From Aliirhizobium smilacinae (GTDB taxonomy: Bacteria; Pseudomonadota; Alphaproteobacteria; Rhizobiales; Rhizobiaceae), in assembly GCF_006335145.1 (NCBI RefSeq), contig NZ_VDMN01000002.1, positions 310,001 through 374,000 on the forward strand: DNA of 64,000 nt. Reading direction: 5' to 3'. A program made the position numbers and the translations under genes. Within the stretch, counting starts at the first letter, position 1, and each line of letters opens with the position of its first letter. The notes beneath the pieces are model-generated. The model was not told the origin of the DNA. It saw nothing but the letters and a program-made list of their open reading frames with translations, and made no database searches. Of the stretch, positions 28,502 through 37,400 are shown in pieces.

Positions 28502-29817
28502 GAGACCTGTAACTCCACTGTGAAGCCTCGCGTCCGAGCATAGATGTGAGGGTACGGATTTAACGAAACAGCAGGCGCGTGTAGCGAGAACATGATGACG
28601 CCCGTCGCGAACAGAATGAAGATGGCGTCATTCTGGATCAGAAACAGGCTTTCGGTCAGGTTCATCACCAGCATCATGACCGTGTAGACATTCAGCCAAA
28701 GCCATCCAAAAGACGGATCGCGGCATTGAAGGACGGCGCCTTGGTACACCGCCCGCACAAGCAGAATGACAAAGAGCATCATTCCACACAATCCGAAGCT
28801 CAACATCGTGTCGCGGAAACCGTTATGGGCGTGGGGAGCCTGCCACAGGATTTTTGACCAGATAGCCCATGCGGAGGGATTGGCTTCGGTCCAGAAGGCT
28901 TGATAGCCGTAACCGAACAGCAGGTGATCGGCTATCTGACGATCGACCAGCTCCCACAGCGGCACGCGACCCGTCAAGGTCGCATCCTTCCCGAGCGCCT
29001 CCAGGAACGGCACCAGAAACTCGTGAAGCAAGATAAGAATACCGACAGAAAACTGGAGAGATACCAGGATGATAACCACGCGGCCGATGCCGCGGGTTCG
29101 CTGCAATATGGTGTAAAATCCGATCAGGCAGTACACCGATCCGGTCGCGATCATCGCCGTCATCGATCCGGAGCCTGCCAGGCAAATCCCGCCTGCAACC
29201 AGCAAGACGAAGGCGGTTCGCCGCAAACCTAAGGTCCCGTCCAGGAGAACGATCGTCGCCACAAGCAGCATCATGCAGGCGAACCAGCCGAGACTGTTCT
29301 TGTTGATAAAGACCCCGCGCATCGCACCATCCCCCGGCATGCGGGCAAGCTCCGGCGATACTGCAAGCATCGCCACGCTGAGGACGATACACACGCCCAA
29401 GGTCGCGAATACGATCAGAAGCAACTGTCGCGGCGTAAAGCGTATCGCCAATGCATAGGCCAGGAGCACGGTAAACAAAAGGCCGACCGCGCGTCTCAGT
29501 GTCGTCGATGGTCCTACAGACCAAAGCACAGACAAGAATGGCAATGCAAGGATGACAGGCAACAGCAGGTTCCGCCGGACCGCGATGAGAAATTGCCGGC
29601 TGTTTCGTATCACGATCAGGCCGGCAAAAGCGTATACGGGCAGGCAAATCAGACGCAACTTGGCCTTGGCCGGATCGCCCAATGCTCCGTCGGCATCTGT
29701 CAACAAGAGCGGGAAAAAGGCACCCATCTGAAGGAAAAGGGATATACCAGCACCCCAGCATTCCATGGCTCGCCAATCGACGGCTAGCCCGCTCGCTGTT
29801 CTTTGAAAAACTTTCAT
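28498..29817 (-). CDS. O-antigen ligase/polymerase-like (Wzy_C, ExoQ-type) membrane protein
   Basis: About 439 residues, around eleven transmembrane helices, with the large periplasmic loop of the Wzy/WaaL family: KDATLTGRVPLWE, LLFGYGYQAFW and QAPHAHNGFRDTMLSFG, the last being the conserved HNxxL-type region. It would polymerise or ligate a polyprenyl-linked saccharide at the outer face of the inner membrane. It is coupled to the beta-helix protein (ATGA overlap), a frequent pairing of polymerase with lyase in exopolysaccharide loci. ATG at 29817 used; a TTG lies one codon upstream. Confidence 0.85.
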   Translation of the reverse strand: MKVFQRTASGLAVDWRAMECWGAGISLFLQMGAFFPLLLTDADGALGDPAKAKLRLICLPVYAFAGLIVIRNSRQFLIAVRRNLLLPVILALPFLSVLWSVGPSTTLRRAVGLLFTVLLAYALAIRFTPRQLLLIVFATLGVCIVLSVAMLAVSPELARMPGDGAMRGVFINKNSLGWFACMMLLVATIVLLDGTLGLRRTAFVLLVAGGICLAGSGSMTAMIATGSVYCLIGFYTILQRTRGIGRVVIILVSLQFSVGILILLHEFLVPFLEALGKDATLTGRVPLWELVDRQIADHLLFGYGYQAFWTEANPSAWAIWSKILWQAPHAHNGFRDTMLSFGLCGMMLFVILLVRAVYQGAVLQCRDPSFGWLWLNVYTVMMLVMNLTESLFLIQNDAIFILFATGVIMFSLHAPAVSLNPYPHIYARTRGFTVELQVS

Positions 29818-29820
29818 CAA

Positions 29821-30171
29821 CGGCGGCCCAAGAGCTTAGCGAGCAGGGATGGTCCCGGGAAAATGCTGAACATTGCATTGTACCCGACGGCAGCATGTTA
29901 TTTTCATTTACCCACATCCGAAGCGCAAGTCGTACAAACGGGGCTTGCCTACCTCGAACGCACTATCCTCCTGGTATAAATGTCGCCGCGCTCATGCTTT
30001 CGGCTCCCCGCGCTTCACCGAACGCAGTAAGTCCCCCCACCATGGGCGATCTACCTTGGAACGATCGGGTAACTTAAGCTGGATAACAGCAATTTAATCT
30101 TCAGGCGTCATTCGGCTTCTCGCCGAAGGACTCACTATGATGAAACGACGCTGTAGCGAAGAGGTGCAGCA
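29821..30171. promoter_or_regulatory. Divergent promoter region for the ligase and arabinose-donor operons
   Basis: About 350 bases between divergent genes, with no coding frame that looks real. Near the right end a hairpin (30111-30127: TTCGGC-TTCTC-GCCGAA) would lie in the leader of the HAD-UbiA gene, and GAAGAGGTG just before its ATG is a strong ribosome site. Promoter hexamers could not be called with confidence. Confidence 0.45.
30111..30127 (+). other. Leader hairpin before the HAD-UbiA gene
   Basis: Exact 6-bp stem TTCGGC/GCCGAA with a 5-base loop, 45 bases ahead of the start codon. There is no T run after it. It may be a small regulatory stem or chance. Confidence 0.3.
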
Positions 30172-31596
30172 ATGGGTGACTTGCCTATACTTGCTGTGGA
30201 TCTCGATAAGACGCTCATAAAAGGCGATCTCCTTTACGAATCCTTTTGGGAGTGCGCGTCAAAAGATCTTTGGGCGCTCTTGCAGGTAGTTGGCTCGCTC
30301 ACGGCTGGAAAAGCGCGATTTAAGGCAAATCTGGCGCGAAATACTGCGATCGATCCGGCTTTGCTCGCCTATAACAACAGTGTTCTGGAGTACATAAAGG
30401 AATGGCGCGAGCGAGGTGGCAGGGCAGTTCTCGTCACCGCCACGGATCAGTCAATCGCCAATGCTACAGCGCATCATCTTGGGCTTTTCGATGAGGTTTA
30501 TGGCTCGGACGGCACGCGCAATTTGAAAGGACGCGTGAAGGCGGGTTTCCTCGTCGAACGTTATGGTGCGGGCAATTACGACTATATCGGCGATGCGCAT
30601 GCAGACATTCCAGTGTGGAATTCGGCTCGACGAGCCATCACCGTTGGGCTCTCACCGAAGGATAGAGGACAAGTCCATTCGCTTAGCGGCGAGGTCATGC
30701 ATCTTTCTGACCCGGAATATAGCAGACTATCCTATCTCAACGCCATTCGACCGCATCAGTGGTCGAAGAACATACTTGTCTTTCTGCCTCTTATCGCGGC
30801 CCACGAGGCGTCGATATACGTCTGGGTTGAAGCACTTTTCGCTTTCTTCTGCTTCAGTCTTGTCGCGTCGAGCGTTTACGTGCTGAACGATTTGCTGGAT
30901 CTCTCCACTGATCGAATTCATCCCAGGAAGCGCAATCGGCCCTTTGCCTCCGGCGCGGTTTCATTGCAACACGGGACATTGATGGTACCTGCCTTGCTGT
31001 TGGCAGGATTGCTGTTCGGGCTTGGGGCCCAGCAACCGCAATTCCTATTAATCATGGCTTTGTATTACGCCACCACGATGATCTATTCCGTCTGCCTGAA
31101 GCGTAAGCTCATCGTCGATATCTGCGCGCTGGCCGGTCTCTATACGCTGCGGATCTTCGCTGGCGGAGCCGCGACTGGATTGCCGATCTCGGAATGGCTG
31201 CTGGCATTCTCGATCTTCTTCTTCTTCTCGCTCGCCGCCGTCAAACGGCAGGGGGAACTGGTCGACGTCGTCAAATCCGGGCGGGGCAAAGCCAATGGCC
31301 GGGGCTACGAAGGTGAAGATCAACTCGTTGTGTCGATGATGGCTCTCAGCTCCGGCTACATCGCAGTCTTGGTTCTTGCGCTTTACCTCGATTCCCCTGC
31401 GGTCCAGGAGCTTTACAACCATCCGGCTCGCCTCTGGGGCATCTGCCTTATCCTACTCTATTGGGTCAGCCGAATGGTCATGATGGCCCATCGCGGCATA
31501 ATGGACGACGACCCGATTGTTTTTGCGATGAAAGATCGGGTCAGCCGCTATTGCGGCGTTCTCATCCTGATCGTCATCATTGCAGGGATTATGTGA
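30172..31596 (+). CDS. HAD phosphatase-UbiA prenyltransferase fusion, decaprenyl-phosphate phosphoribosyltransferase-like
   Basis: 474 residues. Residues about 1-185 form an HAD-type phosphatase (VDLDKTLIKGD, VTATDQS, YIGDAHADIP). Residues about 195-474 form a UbiA-type membrane transferase with eight or nine helices, NDLLDLSTDRIHP (Mg-diphosphate motif) and LRIFAGGAATGLPISEW, strikingly like mycobacterial Rv3806c. Inferred reactions: transfer of phosphoribose from PRPP to polyprenyl phosphate by UbiA, then removal of the 5-phosphate by HAD, giving the substrate of the DprE1/DprE2-like enzymes downstream. Strong ribosome site. First gene of the group. Confidence 0.88.
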   Translation: MGDLPILAVDLDKTLIKGDLLYESFWECASKDLWALLQVVGSLTAGKARFKANLARNTAIDPALLAYNNSVLEYIKEWRERGGRAVLVTATDQSIANATAHHLGLFDEVYGSDGTRNLKGRVKAGFLVERYGAGNYDYIGDAHADIPVWNSARRAITVGLSPKDRGQVHSLSGEVMHLSDPEYSRLSYLNAIRPHQWSKNILVFLPLIAAHEASIYVWVEALFAFFCFSLVASSVYVLNDLLDLSTDRIHPRKRNRPFASGAVSLQHGTLMVPALLLAGLLFGLGAQQPQFLLIMALYYATTMIYSVCLKRKLIVDICALAGLYTLRIFAGGAATGLPISEWLLAFSIFFFFSLAAVKRQGELVDVVKSGRGKANGRGYEGEDQLVVSMMALSSGYIAVLVLALYLDSPAVQELYNHPARLWGICLILLYWVSRMVMMAHRGIMDDDPIVFAMKDRVSRYCGVLILIVIIAGIM

Positions 31597-31732
31597 GCCC
31601 ATGCCTGAAGCGTCAGCGCACTTTCTAGATGTTCCCAAAGCAACCAGCTCAGATCACGTCTGCCCACCCGGAAAAACGGAGCTTCCTTCAGTCTTGGCGA
31701 AGATCCGTTGTCTTGTTGGATGGACTTGAACC

Positions 31733-32143
31733 ATGCTGCAGCTGATAGTTCGCTACGCTCTTTTCGCCGTCGTTGCGACACTGGTCAATCTGTTGACACA
31801 ACGCACGTTACTCGCCGTGTGGAGCGACGGATGGGGTTTCTCGCTGGCGATGTTGACAGGCACGGCAACCGGCCTCCTCACCAAATACGCCTTGGATAAG
31901 AGGTGGATTTTTCTCGATAATGCGGCCGGACGTGGAGTAGAAAGCCGCAAGTTTGGCCTTTATACGCTCACCGGCGTCGTCACGACGCTTATCTTCTGGG
32001 GAACAGAGACTGCGTTCTGGCTCACATGGAACACAAATCAGGCACGGGAACTTGGCGCTGTTATTGGCCTGACGATCGGATATTGGGTCAAATACAATCT
32101 TGATCGCAGGTTTGTCTTCCCCTCTCGCAAAGTGGAGGTTTGA
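31733..32143 (+). CDS. GtrA-family small membrane protein
   Basis: 136 residues with four transmembrane helices and the GtrA pattern (RYALFAVVATLVNLLTQR; TKYALDKRWIF; IGYWVKYNLDRRFVF). GtrA proteins are thought to help move polyprenyl-linked sugars across the membrane; a GtrA protein (Rv3789) also sits beside dprE1-dprE2 in Mycobacterium. Three bases separate it from the DprE1-like gene. A gap of about 135 bases lies before it. Confidence 0.88.
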   Translation: MLQLIVRYALFAVVATLVNLLTQRTLLAVWSDGWGFSLAMLTGTATGLLTKYALDKRWIFLDNAAGRGVESRKFGLYTLTGVVTTLIFWGTETAFWLTWNTNQARELGAVIGLTIGYWVKYNLDRRFVFPSRKVEV

Positions 32144-32146
32144 CCA

Positions 32147-33469
32147 ATGGAGATCTCCGGCTGGGGGCGCTTCCCGAAGGCCGACTGCCGTATCAGCTTT
32201 CCTCATGACGAAACATCATTACGTGAACTTATTCTTTCCGGGCCATGTATCGCTCGCGGTAACGGGCGCGCCTATGGTGACAGCGCCCTCAATCAAACGC
32301 TCACAATCGATCTGACCGGTTTCAACCGAATGATTGCGTTCGACCCCACGTCCGGTGTGCTAACGGTCGAGGCTGGTGTCATTCTCGGCGATATTATCGA
32401 GGCAGTCCTGCCCCGCGGCTGGTTCCCGTCCGTGACACCAGGCACAAAATTCGTGACGATCGGGGGTATGATAGCGACCGACGTTCACGGAAAAAACCAT
32501 CACAAGCACGGATCTTTCGGAAGTTTTGTTGAGTGGATAGACCTCATGATCGCCGACGGCAGCGTGCTACGCTGTTCGCGAACAGAAAATCCGGATCTTT
32601 TTGCCTTCACCATCGGTGGCATGGGTCTGACTGGGATCATCCTGCGCGCAGCCATCCGGCTAACCCCAGTGGAAAGCGGCTGGATAAGGCAGATGACGGT
32701 CCCCGCCCGCTGTCTTGAACATGCGATCGAAATATTTGAACGATCCGTAGATTGGACCTATTCGGTCGCCTGGATCGATTGCCTCGCACCAAAAAAAATG
32801 CTCGGGCGATCTTCCGTCATACTGGGTGAACACGCCAGGTATGACGAGCTTGGCGACCGGCAAAGGGCTGTCCCATATCCTGGCACCGTCACGCGCAAGC
32901 GGCGTGTATCGTTCGACGCGCCCCAATTCGCACTGAATCGCTTTTCGGTCCGCGCTTTCAACGCAGTCTATTACGCAAGGGGGCGCCACAATGCCGGCGA
33001 CAGCTTTGTCGAATGGGACAGATACTTCTATCCACTCGATGCAATTCTCGGATGGAACCGGATCTATGGAAGGCGTGGCTTTGCGCAATTCCAATGTGTG
33101 CTTCCACTTTCTACAACCACCAAAGGGATCACAGAATTACTGGAAGCGACCGCTTATGCCGGCCAGGGATCGTTTCTTGCTGTGCTGAAACGGATGGGCG
33201 CGCAGGAAAGCCGGTTTTCATTCCCGATGGAAGGGTACACGCTGGCCCTCGACTTTCCCGCCAATACGGCCAGCCTTGCGCTGATGCAGAAGCTCGACGC
33301 GATCACCGTTGCCCATGGCGGCCGCTTCTACCTTGCCAAGGATGCGCGCATGAGCAGCACAACGCTTGAGGCGGCCGATCCCCGCCTCTCCGCCTTCCGC
33401 GAGATGCGTCGCGCTTCCGGTGCCGCAGCCAGCTTCTTTTCGCTTCAATCCAAAAGACTTTCACTTTGA
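32147..33469 (+). CDS. dprE1: DprE1-like FAD-dependent polyprenyl-phosphoribose 2'-oxidase
   Basis: 440 residues. FAD-binding PCMH part: GNGRAYGDSALN, VTPGTKFVTIGGMIATDVHGKNHHKHGSFG, FTIGGMGLTGII, all nearly identical in pattern to mycobacterial DprE1 ([21 protein letters not shown]). C-terminal part has YTLALDFPAN and FYLAKDARMS. The enzyme oxidises polyprenyl-phospho-ribose to the 2-keto form, the first half of epimerisation to D-arabinose. The Cys targeted by covalent DprE1 inhibitors could not be placed by eye. Confidence 0.9.
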   Translation: MEISGWGRFPKADCRISFPHDETSLRELILSGPCIARGNGRAYGDSALNQTLTIDLTGFNRMIAFDPTSGVLTVEAGVILGDIIEAVLPRGWFPSVTPGTKFVTIGGMIATDVHGKNHHKHGSFGSFVEWIDLMIADGSVLRCSRTENPDLFAFTIGGMGLTGIILRAAIRLTPVESGWIRQMTVPARCLEHAIEIFERSVDWTYSVAWIDCLAPKKMLGRSSVILGEHARYDELGDRQRAVPYPGTVTRKRRVSFDAPQFALNRFSVRAFNAVYYARGRHNAGDSFVEWDRYFYPLDAILGWNRIYGRRGFAQFQCVLPLSTTTKGITELLEATAYAGQGSFLAVLKRMGAQESRFSFPMEGYTLALDFPANTASLALMQKLDAITVAHGGRFYLAKDARMSSTTLEAADPRLSAFREMRRASGAAASFFSLQSKRLSL

Positions 33470-33506
33470 ACCTCTCCGCGGTTCATCAACGAAAGGGTCA
33501 TAAACA

Positions 33507-34253
33507 ATGCTTGGGAAAAGAAAGTCCCTGCTGGTCGTCGGTGGTACGTCCGATATTGCGAAAGCGACAGCGATCACTTTCGCCAGAAAGGGCTGGAATG
33601 TGACGATCAGCGGACGAGATCTCACTATTGCCCAGGCGGAAGCCGCCAATCTTGAGATACGCACGCCCGGAAGCACCATCACGGCCGTCGCGCTCGACGT
33701 TCTAGACACCGCCAGCTTCGGGCCGCTTCTTGGCAGCTTGTCCGCGCTACCAGATGCCGTTCTGTTGGCGGTGGGATTGCTGGGAGACCAGGTACAGGCT
33801 CAGCGTAATACAGATCATGCCGAACTCATTATGCGCTCGAACTTCGAAGGGCCGTGTCTCCTGTTAGGATTGATTGCATCGCGATTTGAGGAGCGGGGTT
33901 CAGGCACAATTATCGGGATTTCGTCCGTGGCCGGCGATCGCGGCCGTGCCTCCAACTATGTCTATGGTGCTGCCAAAGCCGGTTTGACGGCATTTCTCTC
34001 CGGGCTACGTAACCGACTGGCCGCGAACGGCGTTCATGTGCTGACTGTCAAACCAGGCTTCGTGCGGACGCGGATGACGGCGGGCATGAAACTTCCAATG
34101 GCGTTGACTGCCGAGCCGCAAGAGCTTGGCAAAGCCATCTATGACGCAGTGGAAAAGCGCAAGAATGTCATCTATGTACGTCCTGCATGGCGCCTCGTCA
34201 TGACGATCATCCAGTCAATCCCTGAAAACTTGTTCAAGAAACTGAGTCTCTAG
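33507..34253 (+). CDS. dprE2: DprE2-like SDR, polyprenyl-phospho-2-ketoribose reductase
   Basis: 248 residues, classical short-chain dehydrogenase: cofactor loop VVGGTSDIAKA, catalytic SVAG...YVYGAAKAG (Tyr-x3-Lys), PGFVRTRM. It completes conversion of the ketone to polyprenyl-phospho-arabinose with the DprE1-like partner 37 bases upstream. The hydrophobic C-terminus (about 225-248) suggests membrane association, as in DprE2. End of the group; the next gene is convergent. Confidence 0.9.
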   Translation: MLGKRKSLLVVGGTSDIAKATAITFARKGWNVTISGRDLTIAQAEAANLEIRTPGSTITAVALDVLDTASFGPLLGSLSALPDAVLLAVGLLGDQVQAQRNTDHAELIMRSNFEGPCLLLGLIASRFEERGSGTIIGISSVAGDRGRASNYVYGAAKAGLTAFLSGLRNRLAANGVHVLTVKPGFVRTRMTAGMKLPMALTAEPQELGKAIYDAVEKRKNVIYVRPAWRLVMTIIQSIPENLFKKLSL

Positions 34254-34444
34254 GATCTGGGATTGTGATGGTTTCCGACCAGTAGCGTCCTCATCCACCT
34301 CGGCCACGCCAGAGAAGGAATGTAAACTGCAGACGGCTAATCCGCTTTGAGATCGGCCGACCTCAAATCCAAATCTCAATTTGAAATTAAGCATGTAGCA
34401 AACGGTCACAGAACCCTTCGTGGTCACGCGGTAAACCGAACCGG

Positions 34445-37400
34445 TTACTCCTCGGCAGCGACGACGATGCGAAGGAGAACGGGCAAAGAGGTCGACCCCG
34501 TGCGACGCATGATCGACGCGCGGTGATTTTCCACTGTTCGCTGACTGATCTTCATTTCCGCAGCGATGATCTTATTGGGTTGGCCACGTAAAATGCGATC
34601 CAAGATCTGGCGCTGCCGTGTTGTCAGAACGCTGAGAGTCTTTCTGGCAGCGTCACGTCGTTCGGAACGTTCGTTGATACTGCGGGACGAAAGCAAGGCT
34701 TTTCGAACGCTCAGCTGGATCTCTTGTGAAGAAAACGGCTTTTCGACGAAATCAACCGCGCCGCGTTTCATGGCCTCGACCGCCATGTGCACGTCGCTGT
34801 GCCCGGTCACGATAATCATCGGAAACCGATGGTGCTTTTCCCTAAGTGTGCTCAAAAGCTCAAGGCCACTCATACCCGGCAGATGGGCATCAATCAGCAG
34901 GCAGCTTGCCCGGTCAGGATCATATCCTGCCAGATACTCTTCCGCCGAGATGTAGGCTATGACGGACCAAACGCCGTCACCAAAAAAGACCTGGATGCTG
35001 TCTCTTACTCCTGAGTCGTCGTCAATAATCTCGACCAGCGTGCAAACGCCGCTTTCAACCGAAACAGGGTCGCCTAGGGTCTTCAAATCTCGGACGTAAG
35101 TCTGCAAGCCGTCTACCGCACTCACGATATCATTGAGCTTCGCCGGCTTGTTCAAATGTTTGACTTTGTGCTGCGCGCATTTGCGCAATGTATTGCTGGA
35201 GATGTCGCCCGTCAGGATCAGCGCAGGGGCTGCGTGGCCCAAAAGACCACGAATATTTGTGATCGCCGTGATCCCGTCCATTCCCGGATGCAGATTGAGG
35301 TCGGCGAGAATTATGTCCGGGACGAACTCTGCGTTTTGCACGAGACTGATGGCCTGGGAGCCATTTGCCGCTGCCGCCACGACATAACCAGCCTGTTCCA
35401 ATCCCATCTCCAGAAGATCGCGCATCCCGTCCTCATCCTCGATCACGAGTATGGAAGCGCTCGGGGCACTCGGAGTTTCACGCGTCGTCTGAGGTAGCGA
35501 CACACGTGGACTTCCCACAAGCGACGTATTGATCTCGACCGAAAAAACCGACCCTCTTCCAGATGTCGAGCGAACGGATACGTCAAGACCAGTCAAATCG
35601 CTTAGCCTCTTAACAATTGAAAGGCCAAGTCCCAGCCCGTATTCTCTGCCTTCATGGCTCACGTCGACCCGATGGTATTCGTCGAAAACGTTGTCGATCT
35701 GATTTTCGGGGATGCCAATTCCAGTGTCCCACACCTGCAATTTGAGCTTCTCGCCCCTGCGCCGGCAACCGACCAGGACCCGGCCTTTCAGCGTGTACTT
35801 CAACGCATTGGACAAGAGGTTGCGGATGATCTGTTCCAGAAGACGGGGATCGGTATAAACCAAAAGCTGGCAAGGGACGACCCGCAGCTCCAATCCCTTT
35901 GCTCTGGCCTGGTAAGAAAATTCCCGCTCCAGCCGCGCGAGAATGTCATTTAAAGGAAAAATTTCGAGGTGGGGATGCACAATGCCGGCTTCAATCTGGT
36001 TGATATCCAGTACGGTGTTCAGGATGCCCGACATCGAGGCTAGCGTTTCCTCCATGCGCTTGACGAAAATGCGCGACTGAGGGTCTTCTGCGCTTTTTTC
36101 CAAAAGCCCATGGAGAAGTTTCAATGTCTGCAGAGGCTGTCGCAAGTCATGGCTTGCGGCTGTCAGAAATTTTGACTTGGCTTCCGTCGCAAGCTCCGCT
36201 GCTCTCTTTGCAGACTCTCGGCTCTCGGCGATTTGTTTCTGGACACTCATGTCAATGAAGGTGATCACCACACCCTCAATACCGCCTTGCTTCATGCGGT
36301 AAGGCTTGATCCGGCGAATATACCAGCGGCCGTCGCGTGCCGCAGTTTCCTTGTCGACCGAACCGCCGGTTTCGAGAACTGTGATTGCGTCTGTCCACAA
36401 ACTAATGTCGTCAGCCAACGGGCTCAGGTCAGAAAACGGCCGACCAACATCTGAGGGCAAGATGTTGAAGAGCGATCGCATTGCGGGTGTGAAAAACCGG
36501 ATTTTAAGCGCTACGTCGAGAAAGAGCATCGGAACGTCGGTGCTGAAAAGAACATTCTCGAGGTCGTTGAAGATGGACTGCTGGCGCTCCAATGTTTCGT
36601 GCAGCTGGCTATTCAGAGACGTCAACTCCTCATTCAGCGACTGCAACTCTTCCTTGGAGGTTATGAGCTCCTCGTTTGTCGACTGATACTCTTCATTAAG
36701 CGACAGTGCTTCAGCAGTGATAATCTTATGCTCTCGCCCGGCAATTTCTAGGCCACGGATGGCATCATGCAGTTCGGTACGGGTCTCCTCCAACTCGAGC
36801 TCGACCATGCGTGCGGTATCGGTGCTGCCACTTGCCTGAGGAGACGCCGATCCACGCCGGGGCAGTTCCTCGATAAAGCATATCAGGAACAGCTCCTTAT
36901 TGTGGTCGGAAAGAGGATCGACATCGATGCTGAACTGCAACTCGACGCCGTCAACTTCTATTTTTGCGCCGCGGACCACAAACCTTTTATCGTCCCGGGC
37001 AGCACGATGGACTGCCGAGCGGATCTTATTGTGCAGGGACTTTGGCGTGATGGCATAAAGGCTGTGGGATGCGGGACCGGGGGCAAACTGAAGAAATTTC
37101 TCGGTCGGACCGATTGAGTAAAGATATTCACATTGGCGATTGATCAGAATAGCCGCGGGGATATGTCGGTCGAGCAAAGCCTGTGAAACGATATCGCCCA
37201 GCCTGTCCTGCTTTTCAGCCTTGCCCACCTTGCCAAGCAATGCCGTAACCAGGGAATTATTGATAGAGGTCATCTTGAAATGAAGATCGTCGGCAATGTG
37301 GCCTCCGAGCCGACGATAAACACGCTCGGTTTTGGAAATAAGCTTAAAGCGATCTTCCATTCCACCAACGGTTTCGGACTTCCCGATAAGCAACACACCA

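Noticed and set aside
30111-30127. Riboswitch in the leader of the arabinose-donor operon
   Set aside because: A single short stem is not enough to propose a riboswitch; listed only as a hairpin.
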